Position numbers and translations under genes: made by a program | Assembly (NCBI GenBank): GCA_902577425.1 | Contig: CACGZD010000003.1 | Location: 34,177 to 98,176, forward strand | Direction of reading: 5' to 3' | Source: an uncultured Alphaproteobacteria bacterium | GTDB taxonomy: Bacteria > Pseudomonadota > Alphaproteobacteria > HIMB59 > GCA-002718135 | Length of the DNA stretch: 64,000 nucleotides | The notes under the pieces: generated by a model | Database searches by the model: none | What the model saw: the letters and a program-made list of their open reading frames with translations, nothing else | Told to the model about the DNA's origin: nothing | In this document: in pieces, positions 35,921-43,892 of the stretch | Numbering within the stretch: the first letter of the stretch is position 1 | How the letters are laid out: each line of letters opens with the position of its first letter

Positions 35921-37111
35921 TTAATTAAACTCATAAACAACCAATCCATCAAGAGGTTTAGGATCAAACCAAGTTGACTTAGGTGGCATTGTCAAATTGT
36001 TATCTGCAACTCTAATAACATCTGTTATCGTAGAAGGAAAGATTGAAAAAGCTACACTATCAGGATTTTCATCAACTTTCTTTTCCAGGGGGTAAAGTCC
36101 ATGGCAACCTGCTATAAATCTTATTCTTTCGTCATTATTAACATCTTTAATATTAAGCATTTTTGTTAAACAAAATTGATTTAATATATTTATATCTAAA
36201 GCATCAATAAAATTATTAAAAGTAAAAGGATTTATAAATTCAAGAATATACCATTGATTATCATGATACATACCAAATTCATTTTTAGTAGTTGGTTTGT
36301 AGGCTTTATCTGTTTTTAAAATTTTAAAATCATTTGATAAATTTTTAATAAATTGTTCTTTAGAAAGACCATTTAAATCTTTTATAACTCTGTTATAATC
36401 AAATATTTTACATTCATTTGAAGGAAAAGCAGCAATCATAAATCTTTCATTTAATGGATTCATTTTTTTTATGTGCTGCATAGCACCCATTCTATGATGA
36501 CCATCTGCAATATATAAATGATTAATATTTTTTGCTATATTTTTAAATTCTTGAATAAAATTTTTATCATTAACGCACCACAATCTATGAATTGACTTAT
36601 CAAAACTTTCAAAATCATATGTTGGAGAGTTTTTTGTAATAGACAAAAGTAAGTTAGCAATTTTATCATCAGATGGGTAAGAAACATAAATTGGACCAAT
36701 TTGTGTGTTAATATTCATCATTTGATCAGCTCTTTCAATTTTTCTACTTTCATAAATTTTTTCATGTGGTTTAATTATATTCTTTTTAAAGTCATCAATA
36801 GATGCAAGACATAGAAATCCTAATTGAGAGTGATTATCAAGTTGAATTTGGTAAATATAAAAATGTAATTCCTTGTCTTTTTTAATTACATCGTAATCTT
36901 TCATTTCTTTAAAATGCTCTCGTGCTTCAAACAATGAATCTTTTTCTTTTAATTGGCCAACGGGATTTAATACTTTTAAATAATTCCAATAATTATTTTT
37001 CCTAAAAATTTCTATATTCTCTATACTTAAGTGATCTGTAGATGGGGCAATTAAATTTTTTGCATCTTGACTATATGGACGAGTACCGTGGAAAGGCCAA
37101 ATATCTACCAT
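35921..37111 (-). CDS. DUF1015 family protein
   Basis: A 396-residue cytoplasmic protein of the DUF1015 family. The N-terminal WPFHGTRPYSQDAKNLIAPS block and the IADGHHRMGAMQ motif (with DGHHR) are the family hallmarks; the arrangement resembles a nuclease-like ParB fold in relatives but no activity is established. The family is repeatedly found next to serA and serC, as here, which suggests a role linked to serine metabolism. It is the first gene behind the glycine riboswitch. Confidence 0.9.
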   Translation of the reverse strand: MVDIWPFHGTRPYSQDAKNLIAPSTDHLSIENIEIFRKNNYWNYLKVLNPVGQLKEKDSLFEAREHFKEMKDYDVIKKDKELHFYIYQIQLDNHSQLGFLCLASIDDFKKNIIKPHEKIYESRKIERADQMMNINTQIGPIYVSYPSDDKIANLLLSITKNSPTYDFESFDKSIHRLWCVNDKNFIQEFKNIAKNINHLYIADGHHRMGAMQHIKKMNPLNERFMIAAFPSNECKIFDYNRVIKDLNGLSKEQFIKNLSNDFKILKTDKAYKPTTKNEFGMYHDNQWYILEFINPFTFNNFIDALDINILNQFCLTKMLNIKDVNNDERIRFIAGCHGLYPLEKKVDENPDSVAFSIFPSTITDVIRVADNNLTMPPKSTWFDPKPLDGLVVYEFN

Positions 37112-37160
37112 TTTCTTTTATCTAGCCCTCTGTTGATTATAAATAATCTTCAGATATTAA

Positions 37161-37238
37161 TTACATAGATCCTTTTGCCTGAGAGTTTCCGGGACGTTGC
37201 TCCTTCGGCGTTAATATAATTAATCTCTCCCTATGTAA
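37161..37238 (-). promoter_or_regulatory. Glycine riboswitch (single aptamer)
   Basis: Read on the minus strand the element has the glycine aptamer hallmarks: GGGAGAG, then CGCCGAAGGAGCAA, then ACTCTCAGGCAAAAGGA. Outer strands TTACATAG and CTATGTAA (37231-37238 and 37161-37168) pair as P1. Only one aptamer is visible; neither flank carries a second GGGAGA/CUCUCAGGC set. A small GATTAT-TT-ATAATC hairpin follows it before the DUF1015 start, and AGAGGG lies 14 bases before the ATG. No T-run terminator is seen, so control could be translational. It heads DUF1015-serC-serA. Confidence 0.93.
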
Positions 37239-37296
37239 TAAAACATTAATATATTTTATGAATAAATAATATATGTAAATTCAAAAATATTAGTAT

Positions 37297-38661
37297 TTAT
37301 GAAACATCAGGTAAATTTGCCATAGCATTGTTGACTGATTCCTCTTCAAAAACATCGTCTGCAAGTTTACCAGTAAAATAGTCATCATATGCTGACATAT
37401 CAAAATGACCATGACCGCAAAGATTAAAAAGAATGGTTTTAGATTCACCGTTTTTCTTACATTCTAATGCTGCATCTATAGCACCTTTTACTGCATGAGT
37501 AGCTTCTGGAGCTGGTATGATACCTTCTTGTTTTCCAAAATTGACACCGGCTTCGAAACATTCTTTTTGACCATATGCTTTAGCTCTCATTAATCCAAGT
37601 TCATATAAATGACTTAAATGATAGGACATACCATGATACCTTAAACCACCAGAATGATTAGCTGGAGGTAAAAAATCTGAACCCAAAGTGTGCATTTTTA
37701 TTAGTGGAGTCATTTTTGCCATATCGCCATGATCATATGCATACTTACCCTTTGTAAAAGAAGGGCAAGATAAAGGTTCACATCCAATAATATCTATTTT
37801 TTTACCACCACGTAATTGTTGACCCAAAAAAGGGAACATTAAACCTGATAAATTACTTCCTCCCCCAGTACATCCCACAATAATATCAGGATAATCACCT
37901 GCCTGTTCCATTTGCAAGATAGCTTCATTTCCATTTATTGTTTGGTGCATTAATACATGTCCTAAAACACTACCTAGAGAATATTTAGCTTTACCTTCAC
38001 TTTTCACAACTGCTTCAATAGCATCAGAAATAGCTATACCTAAACTTCCTGGATTATCAGGATTTTCTTCTAATAATTTTTTTCCAAAATCAGTTAAAGA
38101 AGATGGGCTAGGATTACATTTAGCACCAAAAGATTGCATCATTAATTTTCTATATGGTTTTTGATCGAAACTAATTTTAACCATAAAAACTTCAATATCT
38201 ATGCCAAACATTTGGCCTGCAAAAGCTAATGAACTACCCCATTGGCCTGCTCCAGTTTCAGTAAATATCTTTTTTACACCTTCTTCTTTATTAAAAAAAG
38301 CCTGAGGTACAGCTGTATTTGGTTTATGACTGCCTGTTGGACTGACTCCTTCATATTTATAATAAATTTTAGCAGGAGTATCTAAGAATTTTTCTAGTCT
38401 TCTTGCTCTATATAATGGTGAAGGTCTCCACTGTTTATAAATTTCTCTTACAGGTTCAGGTATTTCAATTTCTCTTTCAGTAGACACTTCTTGAAGAATC
38501 AGTCCCATAGGGAATAAAGGGGCAAAATCATCAGGTCCTGCAGGTTGTTTTGTACCTGGATGTAAAGGTGGTGGAGGCGGACTTGGTAAGTCGGCGTTTA
38601 TATTGTACCAAAATTTTGGCGCTTTAGATTCTTCTAGTAAGTATTTAATTGTTTCAGTCAT
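37297..38661 (-). CDS. TrpB2-type tryptophan synthase beta chain-like protein
   Basis: A 454-residue PLP enzyme of the TrpB2 family, which makes tryptophan from indole and serine. The PLP lysine is Lys113 in GVSPTGSHKPNTAVPQA; the phosphate-binding GCTGGGSN and the catalytic glutamate region TETGAGQWGSSLAFAGQMFG (core: ETGAGQWG) are present. The TrpB2-specific proline-rich N-terminus (DLPSPPPPPLHPGT) is obvious. No trpA adjoins it. It lies upstream of the riboswitch on the same strand, so a serine-consuming enzyme sits beside a serine-making operon. Confidence 0.93.
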   Translation of the reverse strand: MTETIKYLLEESKAPKFWYNINADLPSPPPPPLHPGTKQPAGPDDFAPLFPMGLILQEVSTEREIEIPEPVREIYKQWRPSPLYRARRLEKFLDTPAKIYYKYEGVSPTGSHKPNTAVPQAFFNKEEGVKKIFTETGAGQWGSSLAFAGQMFGIDIEVFMVKISFDQKPYRKLMMQSFGAKCNPSPSSLTDFGKKLLEENPDNPGSLGIAISDAIEAVVKSEGKAKYSLGSVLGHVLMHQTINGNEAILQMEQAGDYPDIIVGCTGGGSNLSGLMFPFLGQQLRGGKKIDIIGCEPLSCPSFTKGKYAYDHGDMAKMTPLIKMHTLGSDFLPPANHSGGLRYHGMSYHLSHLYELGLMRAKAYGQKECFEAGVNFGKQEGIIPAPEATHAVKGAIDAALECKKNGESKTILFNLCGHGHFDMSAYDDYFTGKLADDVFEEESVNNAMANLPDVS

Positions 38662-38705
38662 AATAAAGATATATTGAACTAAAAAATAAAAAAGATCAAT
38701 AGAAA

Positions 38706-38789
38706 ATGAAATTTAATGCTGGAATTACAACTATATTTATAGCAATATTGTTAATAGCATATGCTTTCATTGGTTATTACTTACACTAA
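38706..38789 (+). CDS. Possible 27-residue single-helix membrane peptide
   Basis: A short frame MKFNAGITTIFIAILLIAYAFIGYYLH in two parts of the 124-base gap between trpB2 and the EamA gene forms one clean membrane helix with a positively charged start; quoted core is TTIFIAILLIAYAF. Its stop overlaps the end of the opposing EamA gene by four bases. Size resembles small subunits such as CydX or KdpF, but nothing nearby supports a partner. It may be a chance frame. Confidence 0.3.
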   Translation: MKFNAGITTIFIAILLIAYAFIGYYLH

Positions 38790-39682
38790 AGTAATTTAAT
38801 TTTTTTTTGACTTATAAAAACTCCTATTAAAATAAGAACTAGACCAATAGCAATACTAAAAGTTATTGTTTCTTTTAAAAAAATATATCCCCACAAAATT
38901 CCAAAAGCAGGAATTAAATATGCGACGTATGAAAGAAATATTGGACCAGCTTTAGAAATTATATGAAATCTTAATTGAAATGCTATAGCCGTAGGAAATA
39001 ATCCTAAATATAATATAGTTAAAAAAGATGTACTATTAAATGATGAGGGATAAACTAATTCTGCATAAATCATAAAAGGCAATGAAATAATTGCTGCAGC
39101 AGTTATTACTAAAGTTGTTAAAGTCATAGTATCTATATTTTTTAAATTATATGCAAGAATAGATGATACTACATAACCCATAGCAGCAATAATAATTGCA
39201 AATTTAGGAATAAAATAAGATTCAGTATCAGTAAAATTATTAATACTATCAAAACCAATAATAAAAAAAACTCCCACTAATCCAATAATAATTGAAATAA
39301 ACTTTAATAGAGTAAAATTATCATCTCTAGTTAATATAGGGGCTAATATTAAAGTAAAAATAGGTGCAACAGATAGTAATAAAGCAGTAGTATTAGATTG
39401 TATAAATTGTTCTGACCAATTAATTAAAAAAAATGGGATAATATTTCCAATGATACCTATTATTATTACAAAGATAATTAATCTTATATTAAAATTAAAA
39501 GAATATCTTTTATAAAAAAAAATAATAAGTAAGAACAAAGAAGCTATAATTAATCTTAAAGAAGCTATTGAAATAGGATTTACAAACTGTACTGATATTT
39601 TAATTGCGATAAATGCTGAGCCCCAAATTGCACTTAAAATAATTAATAAAGTAAGATTATTTGTAAAAAAATTTTTTATCAA
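38786..39682 (-). CDS. EamA family (DMT superfamily) transporter
   Basis: A 298-residue, ten-helix inner-membrane transporter with two EamA repeats. Repeat one starts LIILSAIWGSAFIAIKISVQFVNP and ends LLSVAPIFTLILAPILT; repeat two ends LIPAFGILWGYIFLKETI. The start is a TTG at 39680-39682, since no ATG precedes the first helix. Substrate unknown. It follows the 99-residue hypothetical gene by three bases. Confidence 0.87.
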   Translation of the reverse strand: MIKNFFTNNLTLLIILSAIWGSAFIAIKISVQFVNPISIASLRLIIASLFLLIIFFYKRYSFNFNIRLIIFVIIIGIIGNIIPFFLINWSEQFIQSNTTALLLSVAPIFTLILAPILTRDDNFTLLKFISIIIGLVGVFFIIGFDSINNFTDTESYFIPKFAIIIAAMGYVVSSILAYNLKNIDTMTLTTLVITAAAIISLPFMIYAELVYPSSFNSTSFLTILYLGLFPTAIAFQLRFHIISKAGPIFLSYVAYLIPAFGILWGYIFLKETITFSIAIGLVLILIGVFISQKKIKLL

Positions 39683-39685
39683 AAA

Positions 39686-39985
39686 TTAACTTTTATTTTT
39701 TGGCTGAGGAATATCAATTGTTTCATAAGGTTGCATAAAATCATCTCTTTGACCATCCCAAAGATAATCCGAATAATCAAATTCTGTAATTATTCTATCT
39801 GATCTTTCAAATGTTAGTCCATATTTTCTGCAATAACTTGCAAATTCTTCAGCATTTTCAATTGGAAGTTTTTCAACAACCCATCTTCTTGAGCTTCTAT
39901 CAAACTTAAATCCATTTTTTTTAAACCATTCACGATGATAATATGAGTCTCTACCAAAAGCTGAAAAAGTAATTTGTTTAGCCAT
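39686..39985 (-). CDS. Hypothetical protein (99 aa), possible nucleic-acid-binding fold
   Basis: A soluble protein opening MAKQITFSAFGRDSYYHREW followed by KKNGFKFDRSSRRWVVEKL. The pattern of a target strand, then K-x2-GF-x-FD-x4-R-W-V, resembles short helicase-associated modules in which a GFxWDxxxxxW segment contacts DNA, but this is only pattern recognition. The middle (ENAEEFASYCRKYGLTF) looks helical and the tail is acidic, ending PQPKNKS. It sits alone between the EamA and rhodanese genes. Function unknown. Confidence 0.65.
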   Translation of the reverse strand: MAKQITFSAFGRDSYYHREWFKKNGFKFDRSSRRWVVEKLPIENAEEFASYCRKYGLTFERSDRIITEFDYSDYLWDGQRDDFMQPYETIDIPQPKNKS

Positions 39986-40078
39986 AAAAATCTGAATTTT
40001 TATTGCTTATACTTATTTATGGATTTAACACAATTAATTTTTGTAGAATTTTCTGCTTAATTATATAAAATAGATATA

Positions 40079-40411
40079 ATGGAATTATATAAAAATAGTG
40101 AGATTACGGTTCATAGACTGAATGAGCTAAGAGAAGAGGATAAAAAAATTCAAATTCTTGATGTGAGAGAAGATACGGAAAGAGACCATGCATATATTAA
40201 AGGAACTATACATATCAAATTATCTGAGATAGCTAAAAGACATACTGAATTAGATAAAAGCAGAAATATATTTGTGATGTGTCATGCAGGTACTAGAAGT
40301 CAAACAGTAGTAAAATGGTTAAAAGCTCAAGGATATGAACATAGTGTCAATGTACTTGGAGGAATTGATGCATGGGCCGCATTAATAGATAGGAATATCA
40401 GAAGATATTAA
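40079..40411 (+). CDS. Rhodanese-like sulfurtransferase, single domain
   Basis: A 110-residue cytoplasmic rhodanese domain. IQILDVREDTERDHAYIKG is the usual opening, and the active-site loop is CHAGTRS at 68-74 with the catalytic Cys68. VLGGIDAWAALIDR closes the domain. Unlike the FKBP fusion at 13757, this copy keeps its cysteine, so persulfide transfer is expected. It stands alone; its last four bases overlap the convergent small gene. Confidence 0.92.
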   Translation: MELYKNSEITVHRLNELREEDKKIQILDVREDTERDHAYIKGTIHIKLSEIAKRHTELDKSRNIFVMCHAGTRSQTVVKWLKAQGYEHSVNVLGGIDAWAALIDRNIRRY

Positions 40412-40599
40412 AATTTACTTTCAAGCCACAAACCCAAAAAAATCAACAAAATACTTATAAAAAATAAAAAAAATCTAATTAATATATTTATTATTAAATT
40501 AAATTTGAAAAGGTTCTTAGTTATTAACTTATATAAAGGATTACTAATAGATAATGACAATAAAAAGATACCAATTATAATAGTAAGCCAATGAAACAT
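40408..40599 (-). CDS. Small membrane protein, unidentified (63 aa)
   Basis: Two hydrophobic helices (WLTIIIGIFLLSLSIS and IRFFLFFISILLIFLGLWL) flank a short basic segment KLITKNLFKFN. The ATG is 24 bases from the divergent nitroreductase start, and the stop overlaps the rhodanese gene by four bases, so it fits the tight local packing. No family recognised. Confidence 0.55.
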   Translation of the reverse strand: MFHWLTIIIGIFLLSLSISNPLYKLITKNLFKFNLIINILIRFFLFFISILLIFLGLWLESKF

Positions 40600-40623
40600 T
40601 AATTAATACTTATAAGATAAATT

Positions 40624-41289
40624 ATGATGTTTAAAAATGAAAAATTAGAATTCAATAAAATTCCAATTAAAGATATTATTGTAAAATCTAAAAGATTTTA
40701 TGAAATAATTTCTAAAAGAAGATCTGTTAGAGAATTTGATAGTAAAAAAATTGATTTAAAAATTATTAAGAATGCTATTTTATCTGCTGGATCTGCCCCC
40801 AATGGTGCAAATTTACAACCTTGGCACTTTGTTATAATTAAAGACAAAAAGATAAAGAAAAAAATTAGAATAGCTGCTGAAAACGAAGAAAAGGAGTTTT
40901 ATGAAAAAAAAGCTCCAAAAGAATGGCTAAAAGCTCTTGAACCTCTAGGAACTGACCAAAATAAAAAATTTATTGAGAATGCTCCAGTTTTGATTGCTAT
41001 ATTTGAAAAAAAGTATTCTTTTCAAAAAAAGAAAAAAATTAAGAATTATTATGTAAGAGAGTCTGTAGGCATAGCTACGGGTATTCTCATTTCTTGTTTA
41101 CATATGTCAGGATTATGTATGTTAACTCATACACCTAGTCCGATGAATTTTTTAAATACAATCCTTGGTAGACCTAGTAATGAAAAACCTTTTGTATTAT
41201 TAATAGTAGGATATCCAGATAAAGATTGTAAAATTCCAACATTTGCAAAAAATAAAAAAAAATTAGAAGAGATTAGTACTATTTTTTAG
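40624..41289 (+). CDS. Nitroreductase family protein (iodotyrosine-deiodinase-like)
   Basis: A 221-residue FMN-dependent oxidoreductase. The opening ISKRRSVREFDSKKI and SAGSAPNGANLQPWHFVI (FMN phosphate and isoalloxazine contacts) are typical; the residues PNGANLQPWHF are shared with the iodotyrosine deiodinase branch. The mid-part RESVGIATGILISCLHMSGLCMLTHTPSPMNFL (core SVGIATGILISC) and KPFVLLIVGYPDKDCKIP complete the fold. Substrate unknown. The end overlaps the convergent phosphoribosyltransferase gene by 11 bases. Confidence 0.88.
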   Translation: MMFKNEKLEFNKIPIKDIIVKSKRFYEIISKRRSVREFDSKKIDLKIIKNAILSAGSAPNGANLQPWHFVIIKDKKIKKKIRIAAENEEKEFYEKKAPKEWLKALEPLGTDQNKKFIENAPVLIAIFEKKYSFQKKKKIKNYYVRESVGIATGILISCLHMSGLCMLTHTPSPMNFLNTILGRPSNEKPFVLLIVGYPDKDCKIPTFAKNKKKLEEISTIF

Positions 41290-41794
41290 TGTTTTTTAAT
41301 TCCTCGATTGTAATTTCTTCATATTTTTCAAAAGGCATATGAATCCATGGAGAATCCTCTAGATAATCAATATAATAATCAGGTACAAAAGAAGAAACTG
41401 CCTTGTGATAGAGAACAGCTGTTCTAATTGGCTCATCAAGATAAAACCCATAAAAATGCTGAAGCCAATCAATACTTTTTTTAAGAGTTATTCCAGAATC
41501 TGATAAATCATCAACAAGAAGAACCTTTGAACCAATGTTAGGACTTGTTTTTGCTAAATCTCTTGAAAATGTTATTGCCCCTCTTTGATTCTTTACTCCC
41601 TCACCTTTATAAGATTCAACTGATAAAATCGCTAAAGGCACATTGAAAATTCTTGCAAATACATCCCCTACTCTCATGCCACCTTTTGCAATACAGACTA
41701 CTTGATTAAATTCCCAACCATCATCATGAACTTTTATAGCTAACTCTTCAGTTTTTTGATGATACTCTTCCCATGAAACAAATAAATCAGACAT
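41279..41794 (-). CDS. Purine-type phosphoribosyltransferase
   Basis: A 171-residue type I phosphoribosyltransferase. The PRPP motif is VLLVDDLSDSGITL near residue 100, and VVCIAKGGMRVGDVFARIF is the substrate-side opening; the layout matches xanthine/hypoxanthine enzymes such as Gpt. The expected reaction is base plus PRPP to nucleoside monophosphate. It is next to a purine-type importer and the purine degradation genes, giving a salvage route beside the degradative one. Which base it uses cannot be read off. Confidence 0.85.
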   Translation of the reverse strand: MSDLFVSWEEYHQKTEELAIKVHDDGWEFNQVVCIAKGGMRVGDVFARIFNVPLAILSVESYKGEGVKNQRGAITFSRDLAKTSPNIGSKVLLVDDLSDSGITLKKSIDWLQHFYGFYLDEPIRTAVLYHKAVSSFVPDYYIDYLEDSPWIHMPFEKYEEITIEELKNTKK

Positions 41795-41810
41795 AATATT
41801 AAATTCCTAT

Positions 41811-41837
41811 AAACCCCCCAAGATTATTGGAGGGTTT
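41811..41837 (-). terminator. Hairpin downstream of the BMP importer operon, probable terminator
   Basis: As minus-strand RNA the sequence forms an 11-bp stem (AAACCCTCCAA with TTGGGGGGTTT) around a five-base loop, perfect except for one G-U wobble; on the plus strand the same position would be a C-A mismatch, so it is built for minus-strand transcripts. It lies 12 bases past the end of the binding-protein gene and before the phosphoribosyltransferase. The T-run is short (TTTAT). Confidence 0.7.
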
Positions 41838-41849
41838 TGTTAAAATAAT

Positions 41850-42926
41850 CTATTGAGGTAATTCTCCGTCTATTCCCTGAACATACCAATTCATTCCAGC
41901 AAGCATACCATCATCAGCAACTTCGCCTTCAGCTACCATAAGTTCTCCTGCTTGATTATAAATTGGTCCTTCAAAAGAATGTAACTTACCATCTTTAATT
42001 GCCACTTCCATATTAATTGCTTCCTGAATTAAGCTGGCTGGCATAAGTTTTGTGTTATATGGGGACATTACAACCATACCCTCAGCCATTCCATCCCAAG
42101 TATCTTCAGAAGACCAAGTTCCATCAACAACAGCTTGAGCTCTTGCTGCATAGTATGGCCCCCAAATATCTTCAATAGCAGTTAAGTGTGCATTAGGACA
42201 AAATTCTTCCTGATTAGATGCTTGTCCAAAAGCTAATACGCCAGCTTTTTCTGCTGCCTGACATGGTGCAAAAGTATCAGTATGCTGAACTAAAATATCA
42301 GCTCCTTGATTAATGAGTGTATTAGCTGCATCTGCTTCTTTTCCTGGATCATACCAAGTAAAAGCCCAAATAATTTTAATTTTAATATCTGGATTAACTT
42401 TAGAAGCTGCTAAATAAAAAGCATTTATTCCTCTAACAACTTCTGGAATAGGAAAAGATGCAATATAACCTATTGTATTGGTTTTAGTCATATGACCTGC
42501 AATATGACCAGATATTGTTCTACCTTCATAAAATCTAGCAGAATATGTTGAGACATTATCAGCTCTTTTATATCCAGTTGCATGTTCAAATTTTACATTT
42601 GGAAATTCTTTAGCAACTTCAAGGGTTTGATCCATATAGTTAAAAGAAGTTGTAAAAATTAAGTCATGACCAGAAGAAGCTAACTTTCTAATAGCTCTTA
42701 CAGCATCTGCATTTTCAGGTACATTTTCAATATAAGTAGATGTTACTGCATCTCCTAATTGACTTTGCATATGTTTACGACCAACATCGTGCATATAAGT
42801 CCATCCATGATCACCGGGAGGACCGATATAGATAAAACCTACTTTTTTCGGATCTGCATAGGCTGACCCTAATGAAAAAACAAAAAAAGTAAGAGATAAT
42901 AATAATAATTTATATAATTTAATCAC
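41850..42926 (-). CDS. BMP family ABC transporter substrate-binding protein
   Basis: A 358-residue periplasmic binding protein. A signal peptide covers about residues 1-24 (ending GSAYA), with no lipobox. The BMP fold follows: KVGFIYIGPPGDHGWTYMHD, GHDLIFTTSFNYMDQTLEVA and GRTISGHIAGHMTKTNTIGYI. The family binds nucleosides and related compounds. The start is GTG, with AGGTGAGG eight to fifteen bases upstream. It is the last gene of the puuE-to-BMP run, so a purine, allantoin or nucleoside ligand is likely. Confidence 0.93.
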   Translation of the reverse strand: MIKLYKLLLLSLTFFVFSLGSAYADPKKVGFIYIGPPGDHGWTYMHDVGRKHMQSQLGDAVTSTYIENVPENADAVRAIRKLASSGHDLIFTTSFNYMDQTLEVAKEFPNVKFEHATGYKRADNVSTYSARFYEGRTISGHIAGHMTKTNTIGYIASFPIPEVVRGINAFYLAASKVNPDIKIKIIWAFTWYDPGKEADAANTLINQGADILVQHTDTFAPCQAAEKAGVLAFGQASNQEEFCPNAHLTAIEDIWGPYYAARAQAVVDGTWSSEDTWDGMAEGMVVMSPYNTKLMPASLIQEAINMEVAIKDGKLHSFEGPIYNQAGELMVAEGEVADDGMLAGMNWYVQGIDGELPQ

Positions 42927-43022
42927 TTTAACCTCACCTGTTAAAAATAATTCGTATTCAATACTCTTTCTATATTTGACTCAACGATTCTATAAATAAT
43001 TATTACTAATTTAGTGGATATC

Positions 43023-43892
43023 TTATCTTCCTTTAAAAAAAGGTATAGTTAAAGATGCTGGAGCGCTAAGTTTGACTCTCAATTTATTACTAGAAATTAA
43101 TACTAAAACTATCAAAGTAGCTAAATAAGGAGCCATATTAAAAAACTGACCAGGCAAGCTCAAACCCCATGCTTGAAAATTCATCTGTAATATTGAAACT
43201 CCTCCAAAAATATAAGCTCCTATCAAAATTCTTCCAGGTTTCCATGTAGCAAAAACTACTAATGCTAGAGCGATCCAACCCCTTCCTGCAGTCATATTTT
43301 CTTGCCACATAGGAGCATAACAAATGGACATATAAGAGCCAGCAAGAGCACACATAGCACCCCCAAAAATAATTGAGCAAAATCTAATTTTAAGAACGCC
43401 ATATCCTAAAGCGTGAGCAGAATTATGAGATTCTCCTACTGCACGTAAAATAAGCCCTGCTTTTGTTTTATAGAAAAAATAACTAATAAAAAAAACTATG
43501 ACAAAAGAAAAAATTACAAAAAACCAAGGTGATAAACCTTCTATAGGTGTTCCAATATAATTTTTTCCAATCATAGAACTTAAACCAATACCAAATATTG
43601 TTAAAGCTAATCCCGTTGCAATTTGATTTGACATTAAAATCAAAACTAAAAAAGCAAATAATGAAGACATAATAACGCCTGATAAGATAGAAAATGTAAA
43701 AGCTAAAATATAGTTACCAGTTATAACAAGTGTAACAAATGCTGTCACAGCTCCTACTAACATCATACCTTCAACACCAAGATTTAAAACTCCTGATTTC
43801 TCTGTAACTAGCTCTCCAATTCCTGCAAAAACCAATGGCGTTGTTGCAATTAAAATTATCTTTACTATTCCATATAATAATTCAAAATCCAT
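43023..43892 (-). CDS. Nucleoside-type ABC transporter permease 2
   Basis: A 289-residue membrane protein of the BMP-type ABC permease family, with eight or so helices. The core block is LVFAGIGELVTEKSGVLNLGVEGMMLVGA, quoted in part as VTEKSGVLNLGVEGMM, which is the same family motif as NIGAEGQLTMG in the partner permease. It starts directly after permease 1 with no gap. It forms the second membrane subunit of the importer; the binding protein gene lies 96 bases downstream. Confidence 0.91.
   Translation of the reverse strand: MDFELLYGIVKIILIATTPLVFAGIGELVTEKSGVLNLGVEGMMLVGAVTAFVTLVITGNYILAFTFSILSGVIMSSLFAFLVLILMSNQIATGLALTIFGIGLSSMIGKNYIGTPIEGLSPWFFVIFSFVIVFFISYFFYKTKAGLILRAVGESHNSAHALGYGVLKIRFCSIIFGGAMCALAGSYMSICYAPMWQENMTAGRGWIALALVVFATWKPGRILIGAYIFGGVSILQMNFQAWGLSLPGQFFNMAPYLATLIVLVLISSNKLRVKLSAPASLTIPFFKGR

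Noticed and set aside
43138..43380. Minus-strand 80-codon frame within the importer permease gene
   Set aside because: It lies in another frame of the same strand as a clear permease gene with intact family motifs; a chance frame.
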